A stretch of DNA of 64,000 bases from Flavobacterium sp. (GCF_021151785.1 NZ_JAGKWP010000001.1:1-64000); one strand, 5' to 3'; counted from the stretch's first letter, positions 1 through 8,102 are shown. Notes: generated from the sequence alone by a model not told the origin. Program-made: numbers and translations.

Positions 1-344
1 AACCTATACTTAAAGGAGATACAGAAGATATTAAAAAAGAAATTGTCAAAAGAGACATTGTTTATGTAGCATTTCAAACATTCGCTCAAACTAACATAAA
101 TGAACTTACTATTACTTCAATCCCAGTTGATTTTGATAACCCAAAAGAATATGTTGAAAAATATAAAATGACAGTTAAAATAGATAGAAATAAAGCCAAA
201 AGTATCTTAAAAAAATACCTCGGAAATGAAGATTTTTCAATCTTATATGACAACAACGAAAACTTATGGTTACCAAATGCTAAATTTAGTGTTCTAAAGT
301 TTGAAAAACTAAACGATGTCTATAATGACATTTCAAATAATTAA
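1..344 (+). CDS. C-terminal part of a hypothetical protein, cut by window start
   Basis: The reading frame is open from the first complete codon at position 3 and stops with TAA at 342-344, giving about 113 residues. The beginning lies outside the window. The visible part is charged and lysine-rich, with no motif I recognise, no membrane segment and no Cys cluster. It ends 27 nt before the next likely ATG on the same strand, and no repeat element separates the two, so both probably belong to the same cassette or operon. Function unknown. Confidence 0.6.
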   Translation, partial: PILKGDTEDIKKEIVKRDIVYVAFQTFAQTNINELTITSIPVDFDNPKEYVEKYKMTVKIDRNKAKSILKKYLGNEDFSILYDNNENLWLPNAKFSVLKFEKLNDVYNDISNN

Positions 345-371
345 ATTATCTGTTTGAAATATTTAAACATC

Positions 372-1010
372 ATGCTTGAGAATCGTTTTATAAATGAATT
401 ATTATTAAAAATTGGAGCTAATCGTAATATAATAAAAGTTCCTGTATTAATTGATTCCCAAGCAACTATAGACAATTGCTTTCCTAACGTTTTGGAAAAA
501 ATAAAAAGAGATGGAGGTTCAATAATTCACGGTTGGACAATTCATACTTTTCCTTATATATATGAAGCGGAAAGACATACTGTATGGAAATCAGAAAATA
601 ATGAATTAATTGACATAACTCCTAAAAAAATACCTTATAACCAAATCTTATTTGTTCCTGATAACGATAATACTTGGAACTACACAGGCGAATATATAGA
701 TAACATTAGAATAAATATAACTACGAATAGTGTTGTTGACGATTACATTATTTTAAATGAAACAATATCCAAGTTATTCCAAACAGGAAAGCGTAATTTG
801 AATGGTGAATTAATGGTTACTAAACAAATTAATAATGCTATCGAAATTTTGCAAAGATGGAAAAAAGAACATGAAAAATTTATGTATTCAAATGGAACAA
901 TTGATTCATTATGTTATTGTTGTAAAAAGAAACCATATAAATTATGTATAGGTTTAAAATTAAGGGGTGAAATGCAATTTATTCTTGAAAATATTAGACA
1001 AAAAGCATAA
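372..1010 (+). CDS. hypothetical protein with C-terminal Cys cluster
   Basis: About 212 residues from ATG 372; a TTG at 354 in the same frame would add six residues but is less likely. The middle carries the pattern HGWTIHTFP followed by EAERHTVW and LIDITP. I associate this with uncharacterised proteins that often end in a SEC-C-type zinc motif, which is family memory and not a search result. The C-terminus has a CxCC...C cluster (about residues 181-192) that could bind zinc but does not match the SEC-C spacing. No signal peptide or membrane segment is seen. The repeat element starting at 1027 follows directly. Function unknown. Confidence 0.7.
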   Translation: MLENRFINELLLKIGANRNIIKVPVLIDSQATIDNCFPNVLEKIKRDGGSIIHGWTIHTFPYIYEAERHTVWKSENNELIDITPKKIPYNQILFVPDNDNTWNYTGEYIDNIRINITTNSVVDDYIILNETISKLFQTGKRNLNGELMVTKQINNAIEILQRWKKEHEKFMYSNGTIDSLCYCCKKKPYKLCIGLKLRGEMQFILENIRQKA

Positions 1011-1026
1011 AATGCCAGCTGCTAAC

Positions 1027-1413
1027 ACAGGTAGCTGTTGCACAACTATCATTTTTTAAAAACAAGCCACAAAAAGTATATATTTCAACCTCTTTTAAAG
1101 CAATTTAAAAGAGGTTTATTTTTTAGTTGTAATTCAAATGTAAAAATTTAAATAGCTTACCATCGCGTTTTTGAAGGCTGAAAAGGCTTGTTTTATGATT
1201 GTTGCAGGCATTTGCTAAAAGACTCTTTGTGGCTTAATAGCCCCAACAACTCTAATTTATACACAAGTTAATACCAATAGCTCAGAAAACAAAAAAAGCC
1301 TCTTGATGATTTGTAAGAATAAAAAAAATACTATATTTGATAAACGCTACTTTATAGCGCATATACATCCAAAATTGGGTAGATTAGCGATATAATGTAG
1401 CGCATATAAACAA
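1027..1413. repeat. long intergenic cassette-type repeat, copy 1 (full)
   Basis: This 387-nt non-coding element recurs at 2893-3280 and in part at 3948-4051. Its left 104-nt module (1027-1130) begins near GTTGCACAACTA, ends in TAGTTGT (ACAACTA 1042-1048 pairs with TAGTTGT 1124-1130) and encloses a terminator hairpin. The middle (1155-1251) matches 3022-3118 with a single difference over about 97 nt. The right end has an imperfect 16-bp inverted repeat, 1345-1360 against 1387-1402 (14 of 16), around CCAAAATTGG. It fills the gap between genes, and no ORF in it looks coding. Confidence 0.9.
1087..1122 (+). terminator. intrinsic terminator inside repeat copy 1
   Basis: AACCTCTTTTAAA (1087-1099) and TTTAAAAGAGGTT (1104-1116) form a perfect 13-bp stem with a 4-nt loop, followed by TATTTTTT. 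It would end transcripts of the gene at 372-1010. Confidence 0.8.
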
Positions 1414-2117
1414 GTTGTATGTAATTGCACCGCAGAACCAGAATAATTAACCTTAAAAAAAACAAAATGTATCTTAAAAGTAAAAAAATGACAACTTTAT
1501 TTAAAGAACAAAGACTTTCTGAATATCTGAACAATATTGAAATAACTTTGAAAAATAAAATAGACAGATATAATGATTTCACTTTAATTAATCTCGATGT
1601 TGAAAAAGAAAGTGAAAAACTTATCAAAGAGTTACAATTATTTGTTCCCAGATTAATTAAAGAGGATACAACAACTTCAATAAATAAGGAAAAAATTGAT
1701 GGTCGTCAATTACCGTCAGGTACATATTTTACACCAGGAAAATTAATTGAAATTGAAATAGCTAATTATAACATTCCTACTTCGGGGAATAATGTTTTTT
1801 TTAAGTGTGCTCCCAATGGATTTAATGCAATGGAAATAAATGTTGAATTAAATATTCACGATATGAATATTAAACTTACTAATTACTCAACGATAACAGG
1901 TAACGATGAAGCAATTGAAGGTTTGAAAAATCTATTGTTGAAATATATAGAGATAATTGAAAAATATCTTTTAACAATAAAAAATGAAGTTGACGAATTT
2001 ATACCAATACTAAAAGCCAAACTAGTTAAGTATTTAACTGAAAAAAAAGAAAAAGCTATTTTGAAAGACGAAACTAAAGATAAATTAAATCCGTTTAAAT
2101 AAGCAACTACATACAAC
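1414..2117 (+). repeat. cassette unit bounded by a private 15-bp inverted repeat
   Basis: GTTGTATGTAATTGC (1414-1428) and GCAACTACATACAAC (2103-2117) are inverted copies matching at 14 of 15 positions. The left copy directly follows the long repeat; the right copy directly follows the stop codon at 2100-2102. The unit contains one ORF. The arm sequence differs from those of the neighbouring units, as expected if each arm pair was formed when this unit was a circle. Confidence 0.65.
1467..2102 (+). CDS. hypothetical cytoplasmic protein
   Basis: 211 residues from ATG 1467. A second in-frame ATG at 1488 is almost as good, and a TTG at 1425 lies in the boundary repeat and is unlikely. The N-terminal half is charged and helical. 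A central segment reads FFKCAPNGFNAMEI, and the C-terminal 70 residues are Lys/Glu/Leu/Ile-rich and look like a coiled coil. No signal peptide, membrane helix or known catalytic motif is seen. It sits alone between two repeat elements, so its neighbours give no functional hint. I do not recognise the family. Confidence 0.65.
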   Translation: MYLKSKKMTTLFKEQRLSEYLNNIEITLKNKIDRYNDFTLINLDVEKESEKLIKELQLFVPRLIKEDTTTSINKEKIDGRQLPSGTYFTPGKLIEIEIANYNIPTSGNNVFFKCAPNGFNAMEINVELNIHDMNIKLTNYSTITGNDEAIEGLKNLLLKYIEIIEKYLLTIKNEVDEFIPILKAKLVKYLTEKKEKAILKDETKDKLNPFK

Positions 2118-2236
2118 ACTTGCTATAAGAGATTTGGGCATTTGGCTTAATTTAAAAATGGTCTTGTATTTGGGAAGTTTAGGCAAATCCGAAAATAAGG
2201 CTTAATTTAGTCCCAAACCTCTTGTAGCAAGGGAAC
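2118..2236. repeat. attC-like imperfect palindrome
   Basis: The 20-nt arms at 2119-2138 and 2212-2231 pair at 18 of 20 positions (CTTGCTATAAGAG... with ...CTCTTGTAGCAAG). The structure is entered by AAC (2115-2117) and left by GTT (2237-2239). The interior contains repeated GGCTTAATTT words. This single-strand-foldable layout, with AAC and GTT at opposite ends between two unrelated genes, resembles an integron attC site, although the outer cores do not match RYYYAAC/GTTRRRY exactly. Confidence 0.6.
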
Positions 2237-2892
2237 GTTACCAGCAATTTTAAATCAAAAATCATCTATGAAACTAAAAATCAGAATTTTATTCGCCTTC
2301 GTAATAATGACAAATTTTGTATTTGCTCAAAATGTTAAAATGACAAACAACTACGGAAGTGAAAATAAAGAAATTCAAGACTTAATAGATTTTGAAAATA
2401 TTTATATTGAGCAACTAAATTTTGAAAGTGAAAATCTAAGAGGTAGATATTACCAAATAAATCTCGAAGAATATAAAAATGGAAAACAAATAAAAACTTA
2501 TACTCTTTTTGACGGTTCAGAAACTGAATATTTTAAAATTGACTCTGACAAAGAATCACTTAAATTCTTTTTCAAATTGAGCGACGGAAAATTGAAAACA
2601 TATATCAGAGGAAAAAAATTCGGAAGTAAAAAATCGTATTTCAAATTAAATAGCGATTCAGATAAATACGCACTTAAAGATTTTTTTGGAAGTAAAAAAG
2701 AATTGAATATTGACCTAAAGAAAAAAAATGCTGTATTTGCGATAATAACACCGACAATTCACGAGGACGGTTCAGGTTCTTATTGTGAAGTTGCACAATC
2801 AGAAATAGCACCGGAAAAATTGGGCGAACACTTTAAAATTCCACACTATTTTTTAATCACAATAACATTCAAATAAAAAAACTGCTGGTAAC
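2237..2892 (+). repeat. cassette unit bounded by a private 14-bp inverted repeat
   Basis: GTTACCAGCAATTT (2237-2250) and AAACTGCTGGTAAC (2879-2892) are inverted copies matching at 13 of 14 positions, with the ten outermost bases perfect. The unit holds the secreted-protein gene at 2268-2876. The left neighbour is the short palindrome and the right neighbour is the long repeat, so two different site types bound the same unit. Confidence 0.65.
2268..2876 (+). CDS. secreted hypothetical protein
   Basis: 202 residues from ATG 2268. The N-terminus is a classical signal peptide: Lys/Arg residues, a hydrophobic stretch, then VFAQ with cleavage before Gln or Asn near residue 21. The mature part is rich in Lys, Ser, Asp and Phe, with short beta-like stretches and one Cys near the C-terminus (SYCEVA). 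No lipobox and no type IX sorting domain are present, so periplasm is the likely location. It is the only gene of its cassette unit. Function unknown. Confidence 0.7.
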   Translation: MKLKIRILFAFVIMTNFVFAQNVKMTNNYGSENKEIQDLIDFENIYIEQLNFESENLRGRYYQINLEEYKNGKQIKTYTLFDGSETEYFKIDSDKESLKFFFKLSDGKLKTYIRGKKFGSKKSYFKLNSDSDKYALKDFFGSKKELNIDLKKKNAVFAIITPTIHEDGSGSYCEVAQSEIAPEKLGEHFKIPHYFLITITFK

Positions 2893-3280
2893 AGTGGTAA
2901 CTGTTGCACAACTATCATTTTTTAAAAATAAACTATAAAAAGTATAAATTTCAACCTCTTTTAAAGTAATTTAAGAGAGGTTTATTTTTTAGTTGTGGTT
3001 TATAATTCTAAATTTTGAATGGCTTACCATCGCGTTTTTGAAGGCTGAAAAGCCTTGTTTTATGATTGTTGCAGGCATTTGCTAAAAGACTCTTTGTGGC
3101 TTAATAGCCCCAACAACTTTGATTTATACACAAGTTAATACCAATAGCTCAGAAAAACAAAAAGCCCATTTGATGATTTGTAGGAATAAAAAAAATACTA
3201 TATTTGATAAACGCTACTTTATAGCGCATATCCACCCAAAATTGGGTAGATTAGCGATATAATGTAGCGCATATAAACAA
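2893..3280. repeat. long intergenic cassette-type repeat, copy 2 (full)
   Basis: This is the second full copy of the element at 1027-1413, with the same order of parts: left module with terminator (2893-2996), highly conserved middle (about 3022-3118), and the imperfect right palindrome 3212-3227 / 3254-3269. Differences are concentrated just right of the left module and next to the gene ends. No coding potential is seen. Confidence 0.9.
2953..2990 (+). terminator. intrinsic terminator inside repeat copy 2
   Basis: AACCTCTTTTAAA (2953-2965) pairs with TTTAAGAGAGGTT (2970-2982) with one G-T type mismatch, followed by TATTTTTT. It ends the transcript of the secreted-protein gene. Confidence 0.75.
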
Positions 3281-3947
3281 GTCAGCTGTAATACTACAAA
3301 AAACGACTTAAAATGAAAACAAAACTTATAATAATATCTTTTTTATTTTTAGCAAAACTGAGTGCACAAACTAAATTCAAAGTTGAACAGAAAGAAACTG
3401 AAACTTGGAGAAGTGTGTATTTACTTATTGATGAAAAAAATAATTTAATAAAAGTGTTAGATTCATCAAAATATTACATAACATTCAACTTTGATAATTA
3501 TGGATATTTTGCAGTATTTGGAAAAAAAGGAAATCCTGGTTGGACTGCAATTGATGCAAAAGAAAATATATTATTTCAAGTCTACAATACAAGTATTGGT
3601 GAACCAAGTCCAGATTATTTAATTGAAAACAAAATTAGAATAATTGATGACGAAAATAAAATTGGATTTGCAAACGAAAAAGGTCAAATAGTTATAAAAC
3701 CTCAATTTGAATTTGTGACTTCATTTCATAATGGAAAAGCAATAATAGGAGAAAAGTGTAAAAAAGTTCCTTGGAAAGAACACGCAAAAGAAGAAGATTG
3801 CCAACATTACTCTATTATTTGCGAAAATTTCGGATATATAAATGAAAAAGGAGAAATTTTAAAACTTGGAAATTATTCGTTTGAAGAAATAAAGAAAGAA
3901 ATTGATTGGAAAGCAGACGAAATAGAATAAAAAGTACTACAGCTAAC
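3281..3947 (+). repeat. cassette unit bounded by a private 14-bp inverted repeat
   Basis: GTCAGCTGTAATAC (3281-3294) and GTACTACAGCTAAC (3934-3947) are inverted copies matching at 12 of 14 positions. The unit contains the WG-repeat gene. The arms again differ from those of the other units and lie between the gene and the long repeat. Confidence 0.55.
3313..3930 (+). CDS. secreted WG-repeat protein
   Basis: 205 residues from ATG 3313. A signal peptide (MKTKLII...KLSAQ, cleavage near residue 19) indicates export. The mature protein carries WG-type beta repeats: IGFANEKGQIVIKPQFEFV followed by SFHNGKAII fits the KxGKxVIPxxYDxxxxFxxGxA pattern, and a second, weaker unit occurs at FGYINEKGEIL. 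WG repeats are usually structural or surface-binding modules, and the substrate is unknown. The protein is short for this family, with about two units. It is the last gene before the core genome resumes. Confidence 0.75.
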   Translation: MKTKLIIISFLFLAKLSAQTKFKVEQKETETWRSVYLLIDEKNNLIKVLDSSKYYITFNFDNYGYFAVFGKKGNPGWTAIDAKENILFQVYNTSIGEPSPDYLIENKIRIIDDENKIGFANEKGQIVIKPQFEFVTSFHNGKAIIGEKCKKVPWKEHAKEEDCQHYSIICENFGYINEKGEILKLGNYSFEEIKKEIDWKADEIE

Positions 3948-4051
3948 AGCAGTAGCTGTTGCACAACCATCATATTTTAAAAACAAGCCACAAAAAGTAT
4001 AAATTTCAACCTCTTTTAAAGCAATTTAAAAGAGGTTTGTTTTTTAGTTGT
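3948..4051. repeat. partial copy 3 of the cassette-type repeat (left module only)
   Basis: This segment matches 1027-1130 and 2893-2996 and stops exactly at the module end TAGTTGT; after 4051 similarity is lost. The remaining DNA up to the sdhC promoter (4052-4216) shows no gene, no clear repeat and only ordinary AT-rich sequence. The break marks the right edge of the accessory array. Confidence 0.8.
4008..4045 (+). terminator. intrinsic terminator inside repeat copy 3
   Basis: AACCTCTTTTAAA (4008-4020) and TTTAAAAGAGGTT (4025-4037) form a perfect 13-bp stem, followed by TGTTTTTT. It separates the WG-repeat gene from the succinate dehydrogenase operon. Confidence 0.8.
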
Positions 4052-4216
4052 TTAAGTAATTTGCTTCAAAGTGTTTTAACCAAAACAGTCTGTTTTTTCC
4101 CAAAATAAATGCGCTCAATAAGGACGTCTATGTTTAATTTTGTTCGGGTAGTAGCGTGGAGCACCAAGAACAAAGGTTAAATTCATTTAAAATCATTATA
4201 AATTAAGTTTCAAAGG

Positions 4217-4247
4217 TTGTATGTTCTACATATAACCTTTATTTTTG
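4217..4247 (+). promoter_or_regulatory. Bacteroidota-type promoter of sdhCAB
   Basis: TTG at 4217-4219 and TATTTTTG at 4240-4247 (consensus TAnnTTTG), separated by 20 nt. The start site would fall near 4252, leaving a leader of about 35 nt before ATG 4287. This argues against a TTG start at 4245. Confidence 0.6.
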
Positions 4248-4286
4248 CTTGAATTTATATATTTCAAATTAACAATAACTATAATT

Positions 4287-5216
4287 ATGGCAAAATCAGC
4301 ATTTTTAAAGTCATCTATCGCAAAAAAATATTGGATGGCATTGACAGGATTGTTCTTGTGCTTGTTTTTGGTTGGTCACTTATTAGGAAACTTACAATTG
4401 TTAGCAGGAAGAACTACTGAAGCTGCACTACAATTTAATAAGTATGCTTTGTTTATGACCTCAAATCCTGCAGTTAAGGTCCTTTCTTATTTAACTTACA
4501 TTTCAATTCTTTTCCATGCTATTGATGGTATCGCTTTAGCAATTCAAAACAAAAAAGCTAGACCAGTAAATTATGCTTACAAAAATGATAGCGTGAGCAG
4601 TTCGTTTTCTTCAAGAAATATGGCTGTTTTAGGTACTTTAGTTTTAGTATTCATCGCTACTCACATGGTTAATTTCTGGGCAAAAATGCACTTTGATAAA
4701 AAGATGCCTTTGCAAACCATTACTGCTGAAAACATGGGGCAAAAAATTGATTTTTACATTTCAACTAACAATGGTTTAGCTGGAAATGATCCCTTTTTAG
4801 GTAAGTTTATACCAGCTTCTGCGGTTGATGGGAAATACTATTTTGTTGAAGGAAATTCGATTTATTTAAACAGAGAGTTTAAAGATGTTAATGATGGCAA
4901 CAAAGTGAAAAAAGAGAAAATTAAAATTGCGGAAGGGTACAAAGATTTACACAAAATCACTATTGAATTTTTCAAAAGTCAAGGTAAATTATTTGGAGCT
5001 ATTCCTAATGAGGGCTTATTATTCACTATTTTTTATGTGTTTTCAATGGCCGTTTTAGGATTCCATTTATGGCATGGTTTCCAAAGTGCTTTCCAATCTT
5101 TAGGAATAAATAACAGATTTACTCCAGCCATTCAATTGTTTGGTAAAGCTTTCTCTGTGCTTGTTCCTCTTTTATTTGCAATTATTCCAGTTTACATTCA
5201 CTTTATATTAAAATAA
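4287..5216 (+). CDS. sdhC: succinate dehydrogenase cytochrome b subunit
   Basis: 309 residues from ATG 4287. It is the membrane anchor of complex II, carrying heme b and passing electrons from the iron-sulfur subunit to menaquinone. About five hydrophobic helices are visible, with candidate heme His residues in VGHLLGN, LFHAIDG, ATHMVNF and GFHLWHG. This matches the single-polypeptide b558-type anchor of Bacteroidota, with a long soluble insert between helices three and four. sdhA follows after 6 nt. The gene stands directly downstream of the cassette array but has its own promoter. The start was chosen by the ATG and the promoter position. Confidence 0.95.
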   Translation: MAKSAFLKSSIAKKYWMALTGLFLCLFLVGHLLGNLQLLAGRTTEAALQFNKYALFMTSNPAVKVLSYLTYISILFHAIDGIALAIQNKKARPVNYAYKNDSVSSSFSSRNMAVLGTLVLVFIATHMVNFWAKMHFDKKMPLQTITAENMGQKIDFYISTNNGLAGNDPFLGKFIPASAVDGKYYFVEGNSIYLNREFKDVNDGNKVKKEKIKIAEGYKDLHKITIEFFKSQGKLFGAIPNEGLLFTIFYVFSMAVLGFHLWHGFQSAFQSLGINNRFTPAIQLFGKAFSVLVPLLFAIIPVYIHFILK

Positions 5217-5222
5217 AAACAT

Positions 5223-7232
5223 ATGGCATTAGATTCTAAAATACCTCAAGGTCATATTTCTGAAAAATGGACCAACCACAAGAATCATTTAAAGTTGGTT
5301 GCTCCAAATAATAGACCAAAAATCGACGTAATCGTTGTAGGTACAGGTTTGGCTGGTGCTTCAGCTGCTGCATCTCTTGGAGAGATGGGGTATAACGTAA
5401 AAGCGTTTTGTTTTCAAGATTCTCCTCGTAGAGCACACTCTATTGCAGCTCAAGGGGGTATTAACGCAGCAAAGAACTATCAAAATGATGGAGACAGTAT
5501 ATATAGATTATTCTACGATACAATTAAAGGTGGTGACTACCGCGCACGTGAAGCAAACGTTCACCGTTTAGCAGAAGTTTCAGGTAACATCATTGATCAA
5601 TGTGTAGCGCAAGGTGTTCCATTCGCTCGTGAATATGGAGGTTTGTTAGACAACCGTTCATTTGGAGGAACTCAGGTACAGCGTACTTTTTATGCTGCTG
5701 GTCAAACAGGACAACAGTTGTTGTTAGGAGCTTACTCAGCTTTGTCTAGACAAATTGGTTTAGGACGTGTAAAAATGTACAACCGTCACGAAATGTTAGA
5801 CATCGTTAAAGTAGATGGTAAAGCTCGTGGTATTATTGCTCGTAACTTGATTACTGGTGAATTAGAAAGACATTCTGCTCACGCTGTAATTATTGCTTCT
5901 GGAGGATATGGAAATGTTTATTTCTTATCAACAAATGCAATGGGAAGTAATGTTACTGCAGCATGGAAAATCCACAAAAAAGGAGCTTATTTTGCTAACC
6001 CTTGTTTTGTGCAAATTCACCCAACTTGTATTCCTGTTCACGGAACAAATCAGTCTAAATTAACATTGATGTCTGAATCTTTACGTAATTCAGGACGTAT
6101 TTGGGTTCCAAAGAAAAAAGAAGATGCAGAAGCAATCAGAGCTGGTAAATTAAAACCAACTCAAATTGCGGAAGAAGAAAGAGATTATTTCTTAGAAAGA
6201 AGATATCCTGCTTTTGGTAACTTAGTTCCACGTGACGTTGCTTCTCGTGCAGCAAAAGAGCGTTGTGATGCTGGTTTCGGAATTGAAGCTAATGATACTA
6301 ACGAAGGTGTATATTTAGATTTCTCTACAGAAATTAAAAATAAAGGAAAACAAACTGCTTACGCACAAGGAAATCACAATCCTTCTGAAGCTGAAATCAT
6401 CGCATTAGGAAAAAAATGGGTAGAAGAAAAATATGGTAACTTATTCCAAATGTATGAAAAAATTACAGCGGAAAATCCATATGAAACTCCAATGAAGATT
6501 TACCCAGCGGTTCACTATACGATGGGTGGTGTATGGGTTGATTACAACTTAATGTCAACTATTCCAGGTTGTTTCGTAGCAGGAGAGGCTAATTTCTCTG
6601 ATCACGGAGCTAACCGTTTAGGAGCTTCTGCATTAATGCAAGGTTTAGCAGATGGTTATTTTGTATTACCTTATACCATTTCAAATTATTTAGCAGATGA
6701 GATTAGAACAGGTAAAATATCTACAGATTTACCAGAGTTCGTTGATGCTGAAAATGAAGTTCGTCAATCAATTGATCGTTTCTTAAATAATAATGGAACG
6801 AAATCCGTAGATCATTTCCACAAACGTTTAGGTCACATCATGTGGAATAAAGTGGGTATGGCTCGTAATGAACAAGGTTTAACACAAGCAATTAATGAAA
6901 TTGCTGAATTAAGAGAGGAATTCTACAAAGATGTATTTGTTCCTGGTTCTGCCAACGAATTAAATCCTGAGTTGGAGAAAGCATTACGTGTTGCTGATTT
7001 CTTAGAGTTAGGACAATTGATGGCTAAAGATGCTTTATTAAGAAAAGAATCTTGTGGTGGACATTTCCGCGAAGAATATCAAGATGCAGAAGGAGAAACA
7101 TTACGTGATGATGACAACTTCTCTTATGTAGCAGCTTGGGAATATCAAGGAAGTGATGCAGGAAAATCAGTACTTCATAAAGAAGAATTGAAATACGAAT
7201 TCATTAAAATTGCAGCTAGAAATTATAAATAG
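5223..7232 (+). CDS. sdhA: succinate dehydrogenase flavoprotein subunit
   Basis: 669 residues. It oxidises succinate to fumarate in the TCA cycle, on the cytoplasmic face of the inner membrane. The FAD dinucleotide fold is at [12 protein letters not shown] (about residues 38-49). AHSIAAQGG (71-79) places the likely covalent flavin-linking His at 72. HTMGG-type substrate-site sequence is seen at [12 protein letters not shown], and [14 protein letters not shown] follows. Length fits the Bacteroidota and epsilon-type subunit, longer than the roughly 590 residues of E. coli SdhA. It lies between sdhC and sdhB. No oddities are seen. Confidence 0.97.
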   Translation: MALDSKIPQGHISEKWTNHKNHLKLVAPNNRPKIDVIVVGTGLAGASAAASLGEMGYNVKAFCFQDSPRRAHSIAAQGGINAAKNYQNDGDSIYRLFYDTIKGGDYRAREANVHRLAEVSGNIIDQCVAQGVPFAREYGGLLDNRSFGGTQVQRTFYAAGQTGQQLLLGAYSALSRQIGLGRVKMYNRHEMLDIVKVDGKARGIIARNLITGELERHSAHAVIIASGGYGNVYFLSTNAMGSNVTAAWKIHKKGAYFANPCFVQIHPTCIPVHGTNQSKLTLMSESLRNSGRIWVPKKKEDAEAIRAGKLKPTQIAEEERDYFLERRYPAFGNLVPRDVASRAAKERCDAGFGIEANDTNEGVYLDFSTEIKNKGKQTAYAQGNHNPSEAEIIALGKKWVEEKYGNLFQMYEKITAENPYETPMKIYPAVHYTMGGVWVDYNLMSTIPGCFVAGEANFSDHGANRLGASALMQGLADGYFVLPYTISNYLADEIRTGKISTDLPEFVDAENEVRQSIDRFLNNNGTKSVDHFHKRLGHIMWNKVGMARNEQGLTQAINEIAELREEFYKDVFVPGSANELNPELEKALRVADFLELGQLMAKDALLRKESCGGHFREEYQDAEGETLRDDDNFSYVAAWEYQGSDAGKSVLHKEELKYEFIKIAARNYK

Positions 7233-7320
7233 TCATTAGTATGTAGTGAATAGTAATTAGTCCATTTTAGAAAAACTAATCACTTGTTACTTATCACTAA
7301 TCACTTAAAAAAATAAAATT
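7233..7320. repeat. degenerate short-word repeat between sdhA and sdhB
   Basis: The 88-nt spacer is built from variants of TTAGTGATTAGTAA on one strand and ACTAATCACTTGTTACTTATCACTAATCACT on the other, so the two halves are partly inverted. Similar wording occurs upstream of leuS (about 22438-22475). No gene and no obvious terminator are seen, so sdhB is probably still co-transcribed. Confidence 0.4.
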
Positions 7321-8079
7321 ATGGCATCAAAAAGTATCAATATTAAATTAAAAGTTTGGCGTCAAAAAAGCGGTCAAACGCAAGGTAAATTAGAAGATTA
7401 TACCTTAAATAACGTTTCTACTGACAGTTCGTTTTTAGAAATGATGGACCAATTGAACGAACAATTGGTTAACGAAAGAAAAGAACCCGTAGCCTTTGAC
7501 CACGATTGTCGTGAAGGTATTTGTGGAATGTGTTCGATGTTTATTAACGGTAGAGCACACGGACCAGATACTGGAATTACAACTTGTCAATTACACATGC
7601 GTTCTTTCAAAGATGGGGAAACTATTTATGTAGAACCATGGAGAAGTAAAGCTTTTCCAGTAATCAAAGACTTAGTTGTTGATAGAAGTTCATTTGATAG
7701 AATTCAACAAGCAGGTGGTTTTGTGTCTGTTAATACTTCAGGAAATACTATTGACGCCAATGCTATTCCTGTTCCTAAATCAGATGCAGACAAAGCTTTT
7801 GAAGCAGCAGCATGTATTGGATGTGGTGCTTGTGTGGCTACATGTAAAAATGGTTCAGCGATGTTATTTGTTGGAGCAAAAGTTTCTCAGTATGCTTTAC
7901 TACCTCAAGGTAAAGTGGAGGCAACTCAACGTGTATTAAACATGGTACGTCAAATGGATGAAGAAGGTTTCGGAAATTGTACCAATACTGGTGCTTGTGA
8001 AGTGGAATGTCCTAAAGGCATCTCTCTTGAGAATATTGCTAGAATGAATAGAGAATATTTAAAAGCATCATTAAAATAA
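7321..8079 (+). CDS. sdhB: succinate dehydrogenase iron-sulfur subunit
   Basis: 252 residues. It carries electrons from FAD to the membrane subunit. The 2Fe-2S ligands are Cys63, 68, 71 and 89 ([10 protein letters not shown] ... TTC). The 4Fe-4S and 3Fe-4S clusters use [11 protein letters not shown] (Cys165, 168, 171, 175) and the later Cys220, 226 and 230 in [13 protein letters not shown]. All ligands are intact. It is the third gene of the operon, 88 nt after sdhA, and is followed by a strong terminator. Confidence 0.97.
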   Translation: MASKSINIKLKVWRQKSGQTQGKLEDYTLNNVSTDSSFLEMMDQLNEQLVNERKEPVAFDHDCREGICGMCSMFINGRAHGPDTGITTCQLHMRSFKDGETIYVEPWRSKAFPVIKDLVVDRSSFDRIQQAGGFVSVNTSGNTIDANAIPVPKSDADKAFEAAACIGCGACVATCKNGSAMLFVGAKVSQYALLPQGKVEATQRVLNMVRQMDEEGFGNCTNTGACEVECPKGISLENIARMNREYLKASLK

Positions 8080-8102
8080 AACAATCTGTTTTTATATTTT
8101 TG

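Noticed and set aside
1352..1627. 91-residue minus-strand ORF across the repeat and the next gene
   Set aside because: It is an antisense reading of the repeat end and the gene at 1467 and looks like low-complexity translated AT-rich DNA.
1..4051. Insertion sequence or transposon explaining the long repeats
   Set aside because: The repeats contain no transposase frame and do not end in a common terminal inverted repeat or a target duplication.
1027..4051. CRISPR array
   Set aside because: Repeats are about 390 nt and separated by genes; there are no short regularly spaced repeats and no cas genes.
4052..4216. Additional gene or site between the array and sdhC
   Set aside because: No ORF with a sensible start and no clear repeat was found in the 165-nt stretch.
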